Positions 9,071-18,171 of a DNA stretch of 64,000 nt are shown one piece after another. The notes beneath the pieces were generated by a model. That model saw only the letters and a list, made by a program, of their open reading frames with translations. It was not told where the DNA came from and did no database searches. A program made the translations under genes and the position numbers. Numbering within the stretch: the stretch's first letter is position 1; the number at the start of each line of letters is the position of its first letter. The DNA lies in the NCBI RefSeq assembly GCF_000422085.1, contig NC_021741.1:1302001-1366000 (forward strand), written 5' to 3'. The DNA comes from Serratia liquefaciens ATCC 27592. Lineage in GTDB: Bacteria > Pseudomonadota > Gammaproteobacteria > Enterobacterales > Enterobacteriaceae.

Positions 9071-9697
9071 ATGATCAGCGAGACGGCATTATCGGTATTG
9101 AGCATTACTGGCGCCATTGCGCTGGGGGCAATGAGTCCGGGACAAAGCTTTATTCTGGTGGCGCGTACGGCCGTGGCATCGTCGCGCCGCGACGGTATGG
9201 CAGTGGCGCTGGGTATGGGCGTCGGCTGCTTTATTTTTGCACTGGTGGCTCTGTTGGGGCTGCAGTCATTGCTGTTGGCATTGCCATGGCTGTACTCCAC
9301 GCTGAAAGTGCTGGGAGGCGCTTACCTGGTCTACCTGGCGTTCAAAATGCTGCGTGGGGCGAGTCAACCGTTGAACGTGGAGGCCGTCGGCGCGCAGTCT
9401 CTGGGCTTTTGCAAGGCCTTTACCACGGGGCTATTGACCCAGTTGAGCAACCCGAACACCGCCATCGTGTTCGGCAGCGTGTTTGCCGCCTTGCTCAGCC
9501 ATAAAATCTCGCCGCTGATGTACATTATTCTGCCGGTGATCGCCCTGACGGTTGACGTCCTCTGGTATGCCTTCGTGGCCTTTGTGTTGTCATCACCACG
9601 TCCGCGTCGCGCCTACCTGCGTTTTAAAGCCTGGTTCGATCGGGTAGGCGGCGGAGTGTTGGCCTTGCTCGGTGTGAAACTGATGCTGAACCGATAA
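9071..9697 (+). CDS. LysE/RhtB-family amino acid exporter
   Basis: 208 residues with six hydrophobic segments; the family signature is seen as GAMSPGQSFILVARTA near the N terminus and LLTQLSNPNTAIVFGSVF in the middle. These proteins export amino acids or derivatives through the inner membrane. ATG at 9071 is preferred over an upstream ATG at 9038 because it follows a purine-rich GGGGCGGAAAG and gives the normal family length. It is 75 bp after the LysR gene in the same direction, so co-transcription is possible. Confidence 0.87.
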   Translation: MISETALSVLSITGAIALGAMSPGQSFILVARTAVASSRRDGMAVALGMGVGCFIFALVALLGLQSLLLALPWLYSTLKVLGGAYLVYLAFKMLRGASQPLNVEAVGAQSLGFCKAFTTGLLTQLSNPNTAIVFGSVFAALLSHKISPLMYIILPVIALTVDVLWYAFVAFVLSSPRPRRAYLRFKAWFDRVGGGVLALLGVKLMLNR

Positions 9698-9699
9698 GC

Positions 9700-10263
9700 T
9701 TAATCGGCATGCCGACGGCGCCACCAAAACCGTACTAGCAGAATGGCGGCGATCACCAGCGCGCAGAACAGCACGCTGGTGAGTCTTTTGTCGAAGCCCG
9801 AGATAAAGCGGCCGATCGCCTCGCCACCAAAATAGCCCAGCAGCACAAAGATTGTTGCCCACAGGATGGCGCCCAAAATGTTCAGTGGCACAAAGCGCGA
9901 CGGCGGCAGCTTGCTGGCGCCGATCAGAACCGGGCCGATAATGCGGAAGCCATACATAAAACGTACGCCAATCACGAACAGCATTGGGTGGCGTGCGATC
10001 AGCTTTCTGGCGCGTTCGATGCGTTTTTCCTGGCTTTTCATGCGTGAAATGACCCGTCCGCCGAAGCGACGGCCCAGGAAAAACAGCAGTTGATCCCCCA
10101 GCGTGCCGCCCAACGCCACCACCGCAATAACCCAGGGCAGATGTAACAGTCCCTGATGTGCCGCAATGCCGCCCAGCAGCGTGATGGTTTCGCCTTCGGC
10201 CAGACAGCCGATAAACAGCGCCCAATAACCGTAGTCCGTAATGTAGTGGGCTAAATCCGCCAT
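9700..10263 (-). CDS. yohD: DedA-family membrane protein YohD
   Basis: 187 residues, DedA family. It is colinear with E. coli YohD (LAEGETITLLGGIAAHQGLL, FVIGVRFMYGFRIIGPVLIG, LPLNILGA-like segment). DedA proteins are inner-membrane proteins needed for envelope integrity and linked to lipid-carrier flipping. Conserved Glu and Arg residues of the family (E in AEGE, R in GVRF) are present. ATG at 10263 follows AGGGGATC. The gene converges on the LysE gene with a two-base gap. Confidence 0.9.
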   Translation of the reverse strand: MADLAHYITDYGYWALFIGCLAEGETITLLGGIAAHQGLLHLPWVIAVVALGGTLGDQLLFFLGRRFGGRVISRMKSQEKRIERARKLIARHPMLFVIGVRFMYGFRIIGPVLIGASKLPPSRFVPLNILGAILWATIFVLLGYFGGEAIGRFISGFDKRLTSVLFCALVIAAILLVRFWWRRRHAD

Positions 10264-10313
10264 TCTGATCCCCTATGTCTTTAACACATAAGGTGAAGTA
10301 TACGCCCTGTGCG

Positions 10314-10994
10314 CTAGCCGCGGGCGGCAATCTGCGCCACCAACGCTCGACGTTGCCGCAAACTGTCGGCCATTTGCGCCTGAACCCGGGCCAGAACATG
10401 CGCCGGCGCCAGTTCCGGCGTCCCTCCCTGGAAAGGCGGTGCCGGCGCATATTCCAGATACAGTTGGATCACTTGCGCGGTTTCCTCATCGTGCAATTCG
10501 GCGATTAATGCTAGGGCGAAATCGATGCCGGCAGTCACGCCGCCGCCGCTGATGACGTTACCATCACGCTCTACCCGGGCATGACTGGGGAGGGCACCGA
10601 ACAGCGCCAGGCTCTCGCGCATGCTCCAGTGACAGGCGGCGCGTTTGCCCTGCAGCAAACCGGCAGCGGCCAGGATCAGCGAACCGGTACATACGGAGGT
10701 CAGATAGCGGGCATCAAGTCCCAGGCGGCGGATTTGGCTCATGAAGGCGCCGTTTTCCAGCGCCTGAGTGCAGCCGGCGCCGCCCGGTACGCACAGCACG
10801 TCGCAACGCGCGACTTCTTCCAGCTTCTGCAACTGGGTAAAGTGCAATCCTTCGGCGCTGATATCTGCGCCACCGACGGAGGCCACGACAATTTCGGCCC
10901 CCGGCATGTGTCGCAAGAACTGCAGTGGCCCGGTAAAGTCCAGCTGGGTGACGCCCTGATAGATCGGAAAAACAATCACTAATGGTTCAGACAT
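10314..10994 (-). CDS. DJ-1/PfpI family protein, isonitrile hydratase-like
   Basis: 226 residues of the DJ-1/PfpI glutamine-amidotransferase-like fold. The nucleophile elbow is TSVCTGSLILAAAGLL with Cys102, and the conserved early Asp of LDFTGPLQ is present. This pattern fits isonitrile hydratase (InhA of Pseudomonas), which turns isonitriles into N-formamides; the C-terminal PFQGGTPELAP segment is also of that type. GAGGCGAAT precedes the ATG. It is divergent from a GlxA-type regulator that has the same fold at its N terminus. Substrate specificity is inferred only from family. Confidence 0.8.
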   Translation of the reverse strand: MSEPLVIVFPIYQGVTQLDFTGPLQFLRHMPGAEIVVASVGGADISAEGLHFTQLQKLEEVARCDVLCVPGGAGCTQALENGAFMSQIRRLGLDARYLTSVCTGSLILAAAGLLQGKRAACHWSMRESLALFGALPSHARVERDGNVISGGGVTAGIDFALALIAELHDEETAQVIQLYLEYAPAPPFQGGTPELAPAHVLARVQAQMADSLRQRRALVAQIAARG

Positions 10995-11082
10995 GATATT
11001 CGCCTCAGTTTTGTCATTTGCTTTGGGTCATAATAGCGGCCCTGTTTTTGGCTGATATGACGGATAACCCTCAAAAAGCGCC

Positions 11083-12030
11083 ATGATGAAAAATATCGGC
11101 TTTGTGGTCTTCCCCGGCTTTAACCTGCTCGACTTCGCCGGGCCACTGGCGGCCTTTGATAATGCCAACCAGTTTACGGCGACTCAGGCCTACCGGTGTC
11201 TGCCGCTCTCGGAGCGGGGCGGCAGCGTGGTGAGCTCTTCGGGTGTGGAAGTGCTCACTCAGCCGTTTGGCGAACATCGCCTTGATACGCTATTGATTGC
11301 CGGAGGCAGCGGCAACGTCGTCGCCACCCAGTCGGCGGGGCTATTGGCGTTTCTGCACCGGCAAAGCCGGCAGGCACGGCGCATGGCCAGCGTGTGCACC
11401 GGCGCATTTATACTGGCGGCTGCCGGGTTGCTGGACGGCAAGCGCGCGACTACTCATTGGTACCATGCCGCACGGCTGCAACAGAGTTATCCGCGTATCC
11501 GCGTCGACAGCAATCGTATTTATATCCGCGACGGTGCGATCTGGACTTCGGCGGGCATCACTGCCGGTATCGATTTGGCGCTGGCGATGGTCGAGGAAGA
11601 TCTCGGTAGCGCATTGGCGGCCAGTGTGGCGCGGCAACTGGTGGTGTATCACCGGCGTCCGGGCGGGCAGTCGCAGTATTCCTTGCTGCTGGAGCTCAAC
11701 CCGTCTTCAGATCGCATTCGCAACGCGCTCTCTTATGCTCGCGAACACCTCCATCATCCGCTGACGGTGGGCGATCTGGCGGACGCCGCCTGTCTGAGCG
11801 AGCGGCAGTTTGGCCGCTTGTTCCGCGCCGAAACCGGCCAGACGCCGGCCAAGGTGATTGAACAATTGCGAGTCGAGGCCGCCAGGGTCAGGATTGAAGA
11901 AGGTCACGAAGCGCTGGAGAGCATCGCCCGCGCCGTCGGGTTCAGTGACCCGGAGCGTATGCGGCGGGCCTTCATCCGTCTGTTTGGCCTGTCGCCACAG
12001 GCGATAAAGCGCCTGAGCCGCAGTGGTTAA
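11083..12030 (+). CDS. GlxA-family AraC-type transcriptional regulator
   Basis: 315 residues: an N-terminal DJ-1/PfpI domain (LLDFAGPLAAFD; the pseudo-active-site Cys in ASVCTGAFILAAAGLL) and a C-terminal AraC double helix-turn-helix from about residue 215 (ADAACLSERQFGRLFRAETG, then AIARAVGFSD-type second helix pair). Such proteins are transcription factors that sense small molecules through the DJ-1 domain. It is divergent from the isonitrile-hydratase-like gene with an 88-bp gap and precedes the adenosylhomocysteinase-like gene by 47 bp, so it may control both. Confidence 0.88.
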   Translation: MMKNIGFVVFPGFNLLDFAGPLAAFDNANQFTATQAYRCLPLSERGGSVVSSSGVEVLTQPFGEHRLDTLLIAGGSGNVVATQSAGLLAFLHRQSRQARRMASVCTGAFILAAAGLLDGKRATTHWYHAARLQQSYPRIRVDSNRIYIRDGAIWTSAGITAGIDLALAMVEEDLGSALAASVARQLVVYHRRPGGQSQYSLLLELNPSSDRIRNALSYAREHLHHPLTVGDLADAACLSERQFGRLFRAETGQTPAKVIEQLRVEAARVRIEEGHEALESIARAVGFSDPERMRRAFIRLFGLSPQAIKRLSRSG

Positions 12031-12077
12031 ATCATTCTGCCGTGCCCCGGTGGCGCGGCGCAGTAGAGGAGCGACAG

Positions 12078-13181
12078 ATGTATCAGGATTTTGAAAGTGA
12101 GCTGAACTGGGCGATGCGTCACATGCCGCGTACCCGGGCGGCCGTTGCTGCACTGCCGGATTTAAGCGGCGTGCGTCTGGCGTGCAATATGCACCTGGAT
12201 CTGAAAATGGCCCCGCTGGTGGCGGGCCTGTTGGATAAGGGCGCTGCCATCTATCTGACCACCTGCAACCCGACCACGGTGCAGGATGACGTGGTCGCCT
12301 GGCTGGAACACCGTGGGGCACAGGCTCACGCCTGGCGCGACATGAGCGACGCCGATTGGTCGGCATCGTTTGACCGCGCGCTGGCCTGGGGGCCTACCCA
12401 CCTGTGCGAAATGGGGGCGGATCTGACTACCCGCCTGCACCAGTCTGCGGACGGCCCGCAGATTATCGCCGGGCTGGAAGCGACAGGTTCCGGCATCAGT
12501 CGACTGAACGGTATGGCACCGCGCTATCCTATTTTTAACTGGGACGATTTGCCGGTAAAAGAAGGGCTGCATAACCGTCACATGGTCGGCTTGACCGCCT
12601 GGCATACCTTCTTCCAGACCACCCATTTGACGCTGCATGAGAAATGCGTGCTGGTGATTGGCTATGGTTTGGTTGGGCAGGGCGTTGCGGCAGCGGCGAA
12701 AGCTTACGGCGGCCAGGTGATCGTGGCGGAAATCGATCCGGCGCGTGCGCTGCAGGCGCGTTATGACGGCTGGGCGGTCGTTGATTTGGCCAGTGCGGTC
12801 GGCCAGGCCGATGTAATTGCCACGGCAACCGGGGCAAAAAACGTGCTGTCAGCGCAGCATCTGCAACAGGCGAAAGACGGGGTGTTCATCCTCAACGTCG
12901 GCCATGTAACGGCGGAAATTGACGTCGGTTTCCTGCAGAACCTGCCGCACAGCGAGCCTATGCCGTTTGTAAATGCCTACCAACTTGGCGACAAACAGTT
13001 GTACTTGTTGGCCAACGGTTCAATGTTCAATCTGACGGCGGGCTACGGCGACAGCCTGAATGCCTTCGATGTGACGCTGGCGGTGATGGCTGCAGGCATT
13101 AGCCATATCGTCGGGGACGGCGCACGCCAGGCCCCTGGGTTGTACCTGTTGCCGCAGTCGGCCTGGCAACCGGCACTGTAA
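12078..13181 (+). CDS. Adenosylhomocysteinase-like NAD-binding protein, divergent
   Basis: 367 residues with the two-domain S-adenosylhomocysteine hydrolase layout: an N-terminal LDLKMAPLVAGLL...TTCNPTTVQDD region and an NAD domain with GYGLVGQG and EIDPARALQA. True SAH hydrolases are about 430-470 residues and end in a conserved Lys/Tyr tail, which is absent here. By eye the catalytic Asp131, Glu156 and Asp190 of the human enzyme align with non-acidic residues, while the Lys186 and Asn191 equivalents remain. Enterics usually recycle SAH through Pfs instead. So it may act on another nucleoside or be non-catalytic. ATG at 12078 follows AGAGGAG. Confidence 0.72.
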   Translation: MYQDFESELNWAMRHMPRTRAAVAALPDLSGVRLACNMHLDLKMAPLVAGLLDKGAAIYLTTCNPTTVQDDVVAWLEHRGAQAHAWRDMSDADWSASFDRALAWGPTHLCEMGADLTTRLHQSADGPQIIAGLEATGSGISRLNGMAPRYPIFNWDDLPVKEGLHNRHMVGLTAWHTFFQTTHLTLHEKCVLVIGYGLVGQGVAAAAKAYGGQVIVAEIDPARALQARYDGWAVVDLASAVGQADVIATATGAKNVLSAQHLQQAKDGVFILNVGHVTAEIDVGFLQNLPHSEPMPFVNAYQLGDKQLYLLANGSMFNLTAGYGDSLNAFDVTLAVMAAGISHIVGDGARQAPGLYLLPQSAWQPAL

Positions 13182-13343
13182 CTTTTTCAACGCGGGCGTT
13201 CATCCCAGAGCGCTCGCGGTTTGCGCAATTATCTCTCCGACAGAATTTGTCACAAATCGGCTGACATAATCCCAGTGCCAATGGGAGAACCCTCACATAT
13301 AATTCGGCCAAATAAGACCTTCATCTTCTTCAGTGACAGAGTA

Positions 13344-14273
13344 ATGCATGTGAAAAAACGTGTTTTGGTACTAGCCCTGCTCGCTTTGCAGGCAGGGGCA
13401 GGCTTCGCGCCGCGCGCGCTGGCCAGCGAAAATAACGCCGTCACCCGGGCCGCCCAGCCTGAGCTGGCTTCCGGCAGCGCCATGGTGGTGGATATGCAGA
13501 CCCACAAGGTGATGTATGCCCGCAACCCGGATGAAGTGGTGCCGATCGCCTCCATCACCAAGCTGATGACGGCAATGGTGACGCTGGACGCCCATCTGCC
13601 GCTGGATGAAATGCTGTCGGTGGATATTCACCAGACGCCGGAGATGAAAGGGGTCTATTCGCGCGTACGGCTGAACAGTGAGATCAGCCGTAAAGATATG
13701 CTGCTGTTGGCGCTGATGTCGTCGGAAAACCGCGCTGCTGCCAGTCTGGCGCATCATTACCCGGGTGGGTACGGTGCATTTATCAAAGCGATGAACGCCA
13801 AAGCCAGGGCGCTGGGCATGACCAACACGCGTTATGTGGAACCGACCGGGCTGTCGATCAAAAACGTCTCTACCGCCCGCGACCTGACCAAACTGTTGAT
13901 CGCCACCAAGCAATATCCGCTGATTGGCCAGCTCAGCACCACCACCGAACGCATGGCGAGCTTCAAGGATCCGAACTATACCCTGCCGTTCCGCAATACC
14001 AATCATCTGGTATACAACCCGAAATGGAACATCCAGCTGACCAAAACCGGTTTCACTAACGAAGCGGGACACTGCCTGGCGATGCGCACCATGATCGGCA
14101 GTCATTCCGTGTCGCTGGTGGTGCTGGACGCCTTTGGCAAGTATACCCACTTCGCCGATGCCAACCGCCTGCGCAGTTGGATCGAAACCGGTAAGGTGAC
14201 GCCAATCCCTGCCGCTGCCCGTGACTACCGTCGTCAGAAAGACGCCCGTCTGGCGAAGAACGAAACCGAATAA
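13344..14273 (+). CDS. pbpG: D-alanyl-D-alanine endopeptidase PbpG (PBP7)
   Basis: 309 residues with a signal peptide ending near ALA-SEN and a penicillin-binding S11 peptidase domain: SITK (active-site Ser and Lys), SSEN (SxN) and KTG in LTKTGFTN. It is nearly colinear with E. coli PbpG ([18 protein letters not shown]). It cleaves D-Ala-meso-DAP cross-links of peptidoglycan in the periplasm. ATG at 13344 matches the normal mature layout; the longer upstream frame is not needed. Confidence 0.94.
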   Translation: MHVKKRVLVLALLALQAGAGFAPRALASENNAVTRAAQPELASGSAMVVDMQTHKVMYARNPDEVVPIASITKLMTAMVTLDAHLPLDEMLSVDIHQTPEMKGVYSRVRLNSEISRKDMLLLALMSSENRAAASLAHHYPGGYGAFIKAMNAKARALGMTNTRYVEPTGLSIKNVSTARDLTKLLIATKQYPLIGQLSTTTERMASFKDPNYTLPFRNTNHLVYNPKWNIQLTKTGFTNEAGHCLAMRTMIGSHSVSLVVLDAFGKYTHFADANRLRSWIETGKVTPIPAAARDYRRQKDARLAKNETE

Positions 14274-14283
14274 TCGATGCTGT

Positions 14284-14307
14284 GGCCTGCGGAGCTTTTC
14301 GCAGGCC
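14284..14307. terminator. Hairpin between convergent pbpG and acetyltransferase genes
   Basis: GGCCTGCG at 14284-14291 pairs perfectly with CGCAGGCC at 14300-14307, with an eight-base loop. The tail is weakly T-rich. Confidence 0.5.
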
Positions 14308-14308
14308 G

Positions 14309-14764
14309 TTACCGTCCCTCAGGACGCCGGATCACAAAACCCCGCTCCCGATCGCCGTCGAACCCGGCGCGCAGATACAGCTGATGTGCCCCGGTGCGCT
14401 GTTGACCGGAGAGCAGCATCACTTTGTAGCAACCTTTCCGCCATGCCAGTTGCAATGCGTATTCAAGCATCGCTAAAGCAATACCTTGTCCGCGATACGC
14501 CTGAGCAGTGACCACGTGCTCAATGATGCCGAAGGGTTGCCCCTGATTCACTAGCCCCGGCACCATCGCCAGCATGCAGGTCGCCACCGGTTGGTCATCG
14601 ACCACGCTGACCACCAGACGAATCGCCGGGTTGTCCAGCAGGCGTTGCAAAGTACGCTGGGCATTATCCGGACGCAGTGGCTGATCCTGCGGGCGTAACT
14701 CCCTGTACAGCGCCTGCAGGCCGGCAAGATCGCTCAATTGGGCCTGACGGTGGATGACGGTCAT
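14309..14764 (-). CDS. GNAT-family N-acetyltransferase
   Basis: 151 residues with the acetyl-CoA binding signature VTAQAYRGQGIALAMLEYALQLA (the core is R-G-Q-G-I/x) and a final YLRAGFDGDRERGF strand pair. The start at 14764 follows the strong ribosome site AAAGGAGG. It converges on pbpG. The substrate is unknown. Confidence 0.85.
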   Translation of the reverse strand: MTVIHRQAQLSDLAGLQALYRELRPQDQPLRPDNAQRTLQRLLDNPAIRLVVSVVDDQPVATCMLAMVPGLVNQGQPFGIIEHVVTAQAYRGQGIALAMLEYALQLAWRKGCYKVMLLSGQQRTGAHQLYLRAGFDGDRERGFVIRRPEGR

Positions 14765-14846
14765 ATTTCCTCCTTTCAATCGCCGTGAAGGCGTATCCAT
14801 CCGCTATCATCAATTAATACCATATTGCACGCGAGGGCAGCATCCC

Positions 14847-15251
14847 ATGAGCCACGTTTCTACCTTTGTCATGTTTCAGGGCCAGGCCCAACAGGCGATA
14901 GATCTTTATAGCGAACTGTTTGCCGGTTTCCAGGTTCAGCAACTGCTGCATTTTGATGAGCGCGATGGCGGGCCGCGACGGATCAAGCAGGCTACCATCG
15001 ATTTTGATCGGCATAATCTGGTGTTTATTGACAGCCCGGTCAGCCACGACTTCAGCTTTACCCCGGCGGTCTCGCTTCACGTGAACTTAGCCACCGAGGC
15101 GGAGCTTGAAAGGATTTTCGCCCGCTTGGCAGAGGGCGGCGAGGTGCTTATGCCGATTGATGATTATGGTTTCAGCGCGCGCTTCGGATGGCTGAACGAC
15201 CGCTTTGGCCTGTCCTGGCAACTGAACGTGCCTGCCGGTGATGCCGGCTGA
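14847..15251 (+). CDS. VOC-family protein (PhnB/glyoxalase-like)
   Basis: 134 residues, beta-alpha-beta-beta-beta repeats of the vicinal oxygen chelate superfamily in the PhnB style: FVMFQGQAQQAIDLYSELF at the start and FGWLNDRFGLSWQLNV at the end. Metal-ligand positions typical of active glyoxalases are not obvious, as is common in PhnB-like members. ATG at 14847 gives the normal N terminus; the longer frame overlaps the divergent acetyltransferase promoter. Function is unknown. Confidence 0.8.
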   Translation: MSHVSTFVMFQGQAQQAIDLYSELFAGFQVQQLLHFDERDGGPRRIKQATIDFDRHNLVFIDSPVSHDFSFTPAVSLHVNLATEAELERIFARLAEGGEVLMPIDDYGFSARFGWLNDRFGLSWQLNVPAGDAG

Positions 15252-15310
15252 GATACCCGCACCCGCTCTTTTATGGTATTTAAGCGTTCAGAAAATTTGC
15301 GCAGGGATGG

Positions 15311-16636
15311 ATGGGTATGTTCAAGATAATGGGCTGGTTAGCGTTGGCTCTGCTCTCCAGCGGCGGGCTGACAGCCTATTTTTTGCAGCAGCAGTACGAA
15401 GAGAAAAGCGCTGATTTTCGTATACTTTATCGCGACGTGACGGTGAAGCTTTCACAGCACGACGCCATCATTCCGCTATTGCCGGCCAGTCAATACAGCC
15501 GGGAAGTGCAGAGGATCTTTCCGCAAATCATCCATTGGCGTTCTCATCCTGGTATTGAACCGCGACGGCTCATCGTAGTGGAACAAAATGGGCGCTACTG
15601 GCTCAATGCCGGTAACCAGTCGTTGTTGATCGATCTGAACCAATTGATGAACGAATTGGTGGGAGAAAACGGCTTCCGGCACCTGGTGGTACGTTGGAAC
15701 GATCAGACCTTATTTGAGCGGGGGGCGGCGCAGGCTTCCTACTATTGGCAATGGGAAAAGGTGATAGCCAGCCAGTCGCAGCCTTTTGTGCTGGCCGCCG
15801 GTGACGATCCGAACTGGGCTACGCTGCCCTGGCCCCTGATCCTGTCCCCTGCATTGTTTTGGGGACTGGTACTTTACTTAATTAACCAATATCGAACTAA
15901 CCGTCGGCGGCGAGATATCGCCGATCTGCGTGCCCATTACGCCGAGATCACACGGCTCAATACCTTGGGCGAACTGACCGCCGGTATCGTGCATGAACTT
16001 AACCAGCCCCTCACCGCGATTTTGAGTTACAACCAAACGGCCTTGCGTCTGGTTCGGCAACAGCATACCGAACAGCTGCCGCAGTTGCTTGAGGCCGCCG
16101 TGGTTCAGATCAAGCGCACCGACGCATTGCTGCAGCAATTTCGTCAGAAGCTGACCAGTGAGCGAGTCGATTATCAACCCGTCGCGCTGGGCGCACTCTG
16201 GGCCCGGGTGAGGACGCTGTTGGACAATGAAATTCGGGGCAATAAAGTCAAAATTAACAGCAGCATTCCTGACAATTTGCCCAGGCTGTTTGCTCCGCCG
16301 CTGTGGATAGAGCAAATTCTGCACAACATCGCCAGCAATGCGATTCAGGCGCAAGAAAATAATGCTGTCGGGACGGCCTGGATCAACCTAGAAGCCACGG
16401 CCACCGACGAGGGGATTGCTTTAACCCTGACTGACGGTGGCCCAGGGCTATCGGAACAGGCTCTGCAGCATGTATTTATGCCGTTTTTCACCACGCGCGC
16501 CCAGGGCATAGGATTGGGGATGGCCTTGACGGATACGCTGATCCAACGTCTTAACGGCACCATCGAAGCGACGAATATTGTCGGGCAAGGGGCCTGCTTC
16601 CGACTCTGGTTACCGATACACCCTGAGGAGAGATGA
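15311..16636 (+). CDS. Membrane sensor histidine kinase
   Basis: 441 residues: membrane helix about 5-25, a periplasmic domain of about 145 residues without a recognised fold, a second helix about 172-193, then the H-box ELTAGIVHELNQPLTAI with the phospho-accepting His228, and a HATPase domain with N-box NIASNAIQA, G1 DGGPGL, F-box FMPFFTTR and G2 GIGLGMA. This NtrB/FixL-like core pairs with FixJ-type regulators. It overlaps the response-regulator gene by four bases. The secreted HbpS-like gene that follows suggests a redox or haem-related signal, an inference from the Streptomyces HbpS-SenS-SenR system. Confidence 0.9.
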   Translation: MGMFKIMGWLALALLSSGGLTAYFLQQQYEEKSADFRILYRDVTVKLSQHDAIIPLLPASQYSREVQRIFPQIIHWRSHPGIEPRRLIVVEQNGRYWLNAGNQSLLIDLNQLMNELVGENGFRHLVVRWNDQTLFERGAAQASYYWQWEKVIASQSQPFVLAAGDDPNWATLPWPLILSPALFWGLVLYLINQYRTNRRRRDIADLRAHYAEITRLNTLGELTAGIVHELNQPLTAILSYNQTALRLVRQQHTEQLPQLLEAAVVQIKRTDALLQQFRQKLTSERVDYQPVALGALWARVRTLLDNEIRGNKVKINSSIPDNLPRLFAPPLWIEQILHNIASNAIQAQENNAVGTAWINLEATATDEGIALTLTDGGPGLSEQALQHVFMPFFTTRAQGIGLGMALTDTLIQRLNGTIEATNIVGQGACFRLWLPIHPEER

Positions 16637-17256
16637 TGAACCAAACCATTTACCTTATTGACGACGAACCGGCCATTCTCTCCTCGCTTAGCGCCTTGCT
16701 GGGTACCGTCGGTTGGCAAACCCGTACCTACAGCAGTGCGCTGGCGTTTCAGCAAGGCGTCGGTGAGCTGCATGGTTTAACCGGCTGTCTGCTGCTGGAT
16801 ATCAGGATGCCGGGCAAAACCGGGCTGACGCTGTTGGAGGAATGGCAACGGCAAGGGTTGGCGATCCCGGTGATCATCATGACCGGGCACGCGAACATTG
16901 ATTTATGCCGCCGGGCCTTCAAAAACGGCGCCTTCGAATTCCTGACCAAACCGATCGACGCCGATTTACTGTTCGAAGTGGTCGGCAGCGCATTGGAACA
17001 GCAGCAGAACTTGCAGGAGCGGCAACAAAAAATACGCCTGATGCAACACCGGCTGGCTACGTTGACTGCCCGCGAACAGGATATTTTTGAGCACATTATG
17101 CAGGGGAATTCGAGCAAGGAGATCGCTCGCGTTTTTGCACTGTCTCCGCGCACCGTGGAGGCCCACCGAGCCAATATCTTCGCCAAGCTGGACGTCAATT
17201 CTCTGCCCAAACTGATGAACGAATATGGCGAGCTGGCGCTGCTGAAAAAAATGTAA
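16633..17256 (+). CDS. FixJ-type response regulator
   Basis: 207 residues. The receiver domain has acidic D10/D11, phospho-acceptor D56 in LLLDIRMPG, T84 in IMTGHANID and K106 in FLTKPID. A coiled linker leads to a LuxR-type helix-turn-helix from about residue 140 (LTAREQDIFEHI, SSKEIARVFALSPRTVEAHRANI). The start codon overlaps the kinase stop. The likely target is the HbpS-like gene just downstream, with the paired TAGGTAA repeat as a candidate site. Confidence 0.92.
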   Translation: MMNQTIYLIDDEPAILSSLSALLGTVGWQTRTYSSALAFQQGVGELHGLTGCLLLDIRMPGKTGLTLLEEWQRQGLAIPVIIMTGHANIDLCRRAFKNGAFEFLTKPIDADLLFEVVGSALEQQQNLQERQQKIRLMQHRLATLTAREQDIFEHIMQGNSSKEIARVFALSPRTVEAHRANIFAKLDVNSLPKLMNEYGELALLKKM

Positions 17257-17309
17257 AAACGCTTTGTTATCGATGAAAATGGGCCACAACTCCCGTCCCA
17301 AGGGCATTC

Positions 17310-17338
17310 TAGGTAAAATTACTTAATCGCGTAGGTAA
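17310..17338. promoter_or_regulatory. Direct repeat upstream of the HbpS-like gene
   Basis: TAGGTAA occurs at 17310-17316 and again at 17332-17338, 22 bp apart or about two helical turns, in the 159-bp gap after the response-regulator gene. This geometry suits binding of a LuxR-type dimer. Assignment to the neighbouring regulator is inference. Confidence 0.35.
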
Positions 17339-17415
17339 TCACGCCAATAGTGTGCTGCGGCTGCACCTTTTACTATCCCTGATATCCACAAGGGACAAGC
17401 AAGGAGCAAGCCAGT

Positions 17416-17913
17416 ATGAAAATCATCATTTCAAGCATCATTTTACTCAGCAGCGTGACGTCGTTCGCCAGCATGGCCGGTGGCGTTCTCAGTGAAAAAA
17501 ACCTTTCCCTCGACCTGGCCGATAAACTGGCTCAGAGCGCTATTCAGGCCTGCAGTGCGAAAAACTATAACGTCGCCGTTACGCTGGTCGATCGCGCCGG
17601 TACCCCGCTTGTCATCAAGAAAATGGATAACGCCGGTCCGCATACGATCGAAGCCAGCCGCATGAAGGCGTTTACCGCCCTCAGCACCAAAAACCCGACG
17701 GAAAACGTGATGAAGAATGCTCAGGCTAACCCAGGGGCGGCAAACCTGCGCGATATCCCGGGCTTCTTGTTGCTGGCGGGCGGCGTACCGGTGAAATCTG
17801 GGGACGTGGTCATCGGTGCCATTGGCATTGGTGGGGCACCGGGCGGGGATCTTGACCAGCAGTGCGCGCTGGAAGCCTTGAAAAATAACCAGAGCAGCCT
17901 CAATGCCGGGTGA
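17416..17913 (+). CDS. Secreted GlcG/HbpS-family haem-binding-like protein
   Basis: 165 residues with a clear signal peptide (MKIIISSIILLSSVTSFA) and a GlcG/HbpS domain: ALTLVDRAG-like strand (AVTLVDRAG), the KAFTAL helix, IPGFLLLAGGVPV, and the diagnostic GAIGIGGAPGGDLDQQCA loop. HbpS of Streptomyces binds haem outside the cell and tunes the SenS/SenR two-component system. Here the gene follows a kinase and regulator pair, 159 bp downstream, with its own ribosome site AAGGAG. Whether it binds haem or contacts the kinase is untested. Confidence 0.85.
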   Translation: MKIIISSIILLSSVTSFASMAGGVLSEKNLSLDLADKLAQSAIQACSAKNYNVAVTLVDRAGTPLVIKKMDNAGPHTIEASRMKAFTALSTKNPTENVMKNAQANPGAANLRDIPGFLLLAGGVPVKSGDVVIGAIGIGGAPGGDLDQQCALEALKNNQSSLNAG

Positions 17914-18171
17914 TTTTTTTTAACGGTTATCGCCGCTTCTTAGGGGGCGTTAACCCGATGACCGGCACGGCTATACGCTTTCACCCACTGGATGATTTGC
18001 TGCAACCACCTGGGCAATCATCCAGCAATACTTCCTGTTTATCCCCCGTCTCTCCTCCCAATCGTTATTTCTCCACTAAAATATTCATTAGCAAATCGAC
18101 AATCATTAATGTTGTAGTATGAATCTCGACGAAGAGATCGTGACTCGTGAATATGAAAAGGATGAACCACT

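Noticed and set aside
9593..10450. 285-residue minus-strand frame over yohD
   Set aside because: Out of frame with the clear DedA protein in the same place and without any motif.
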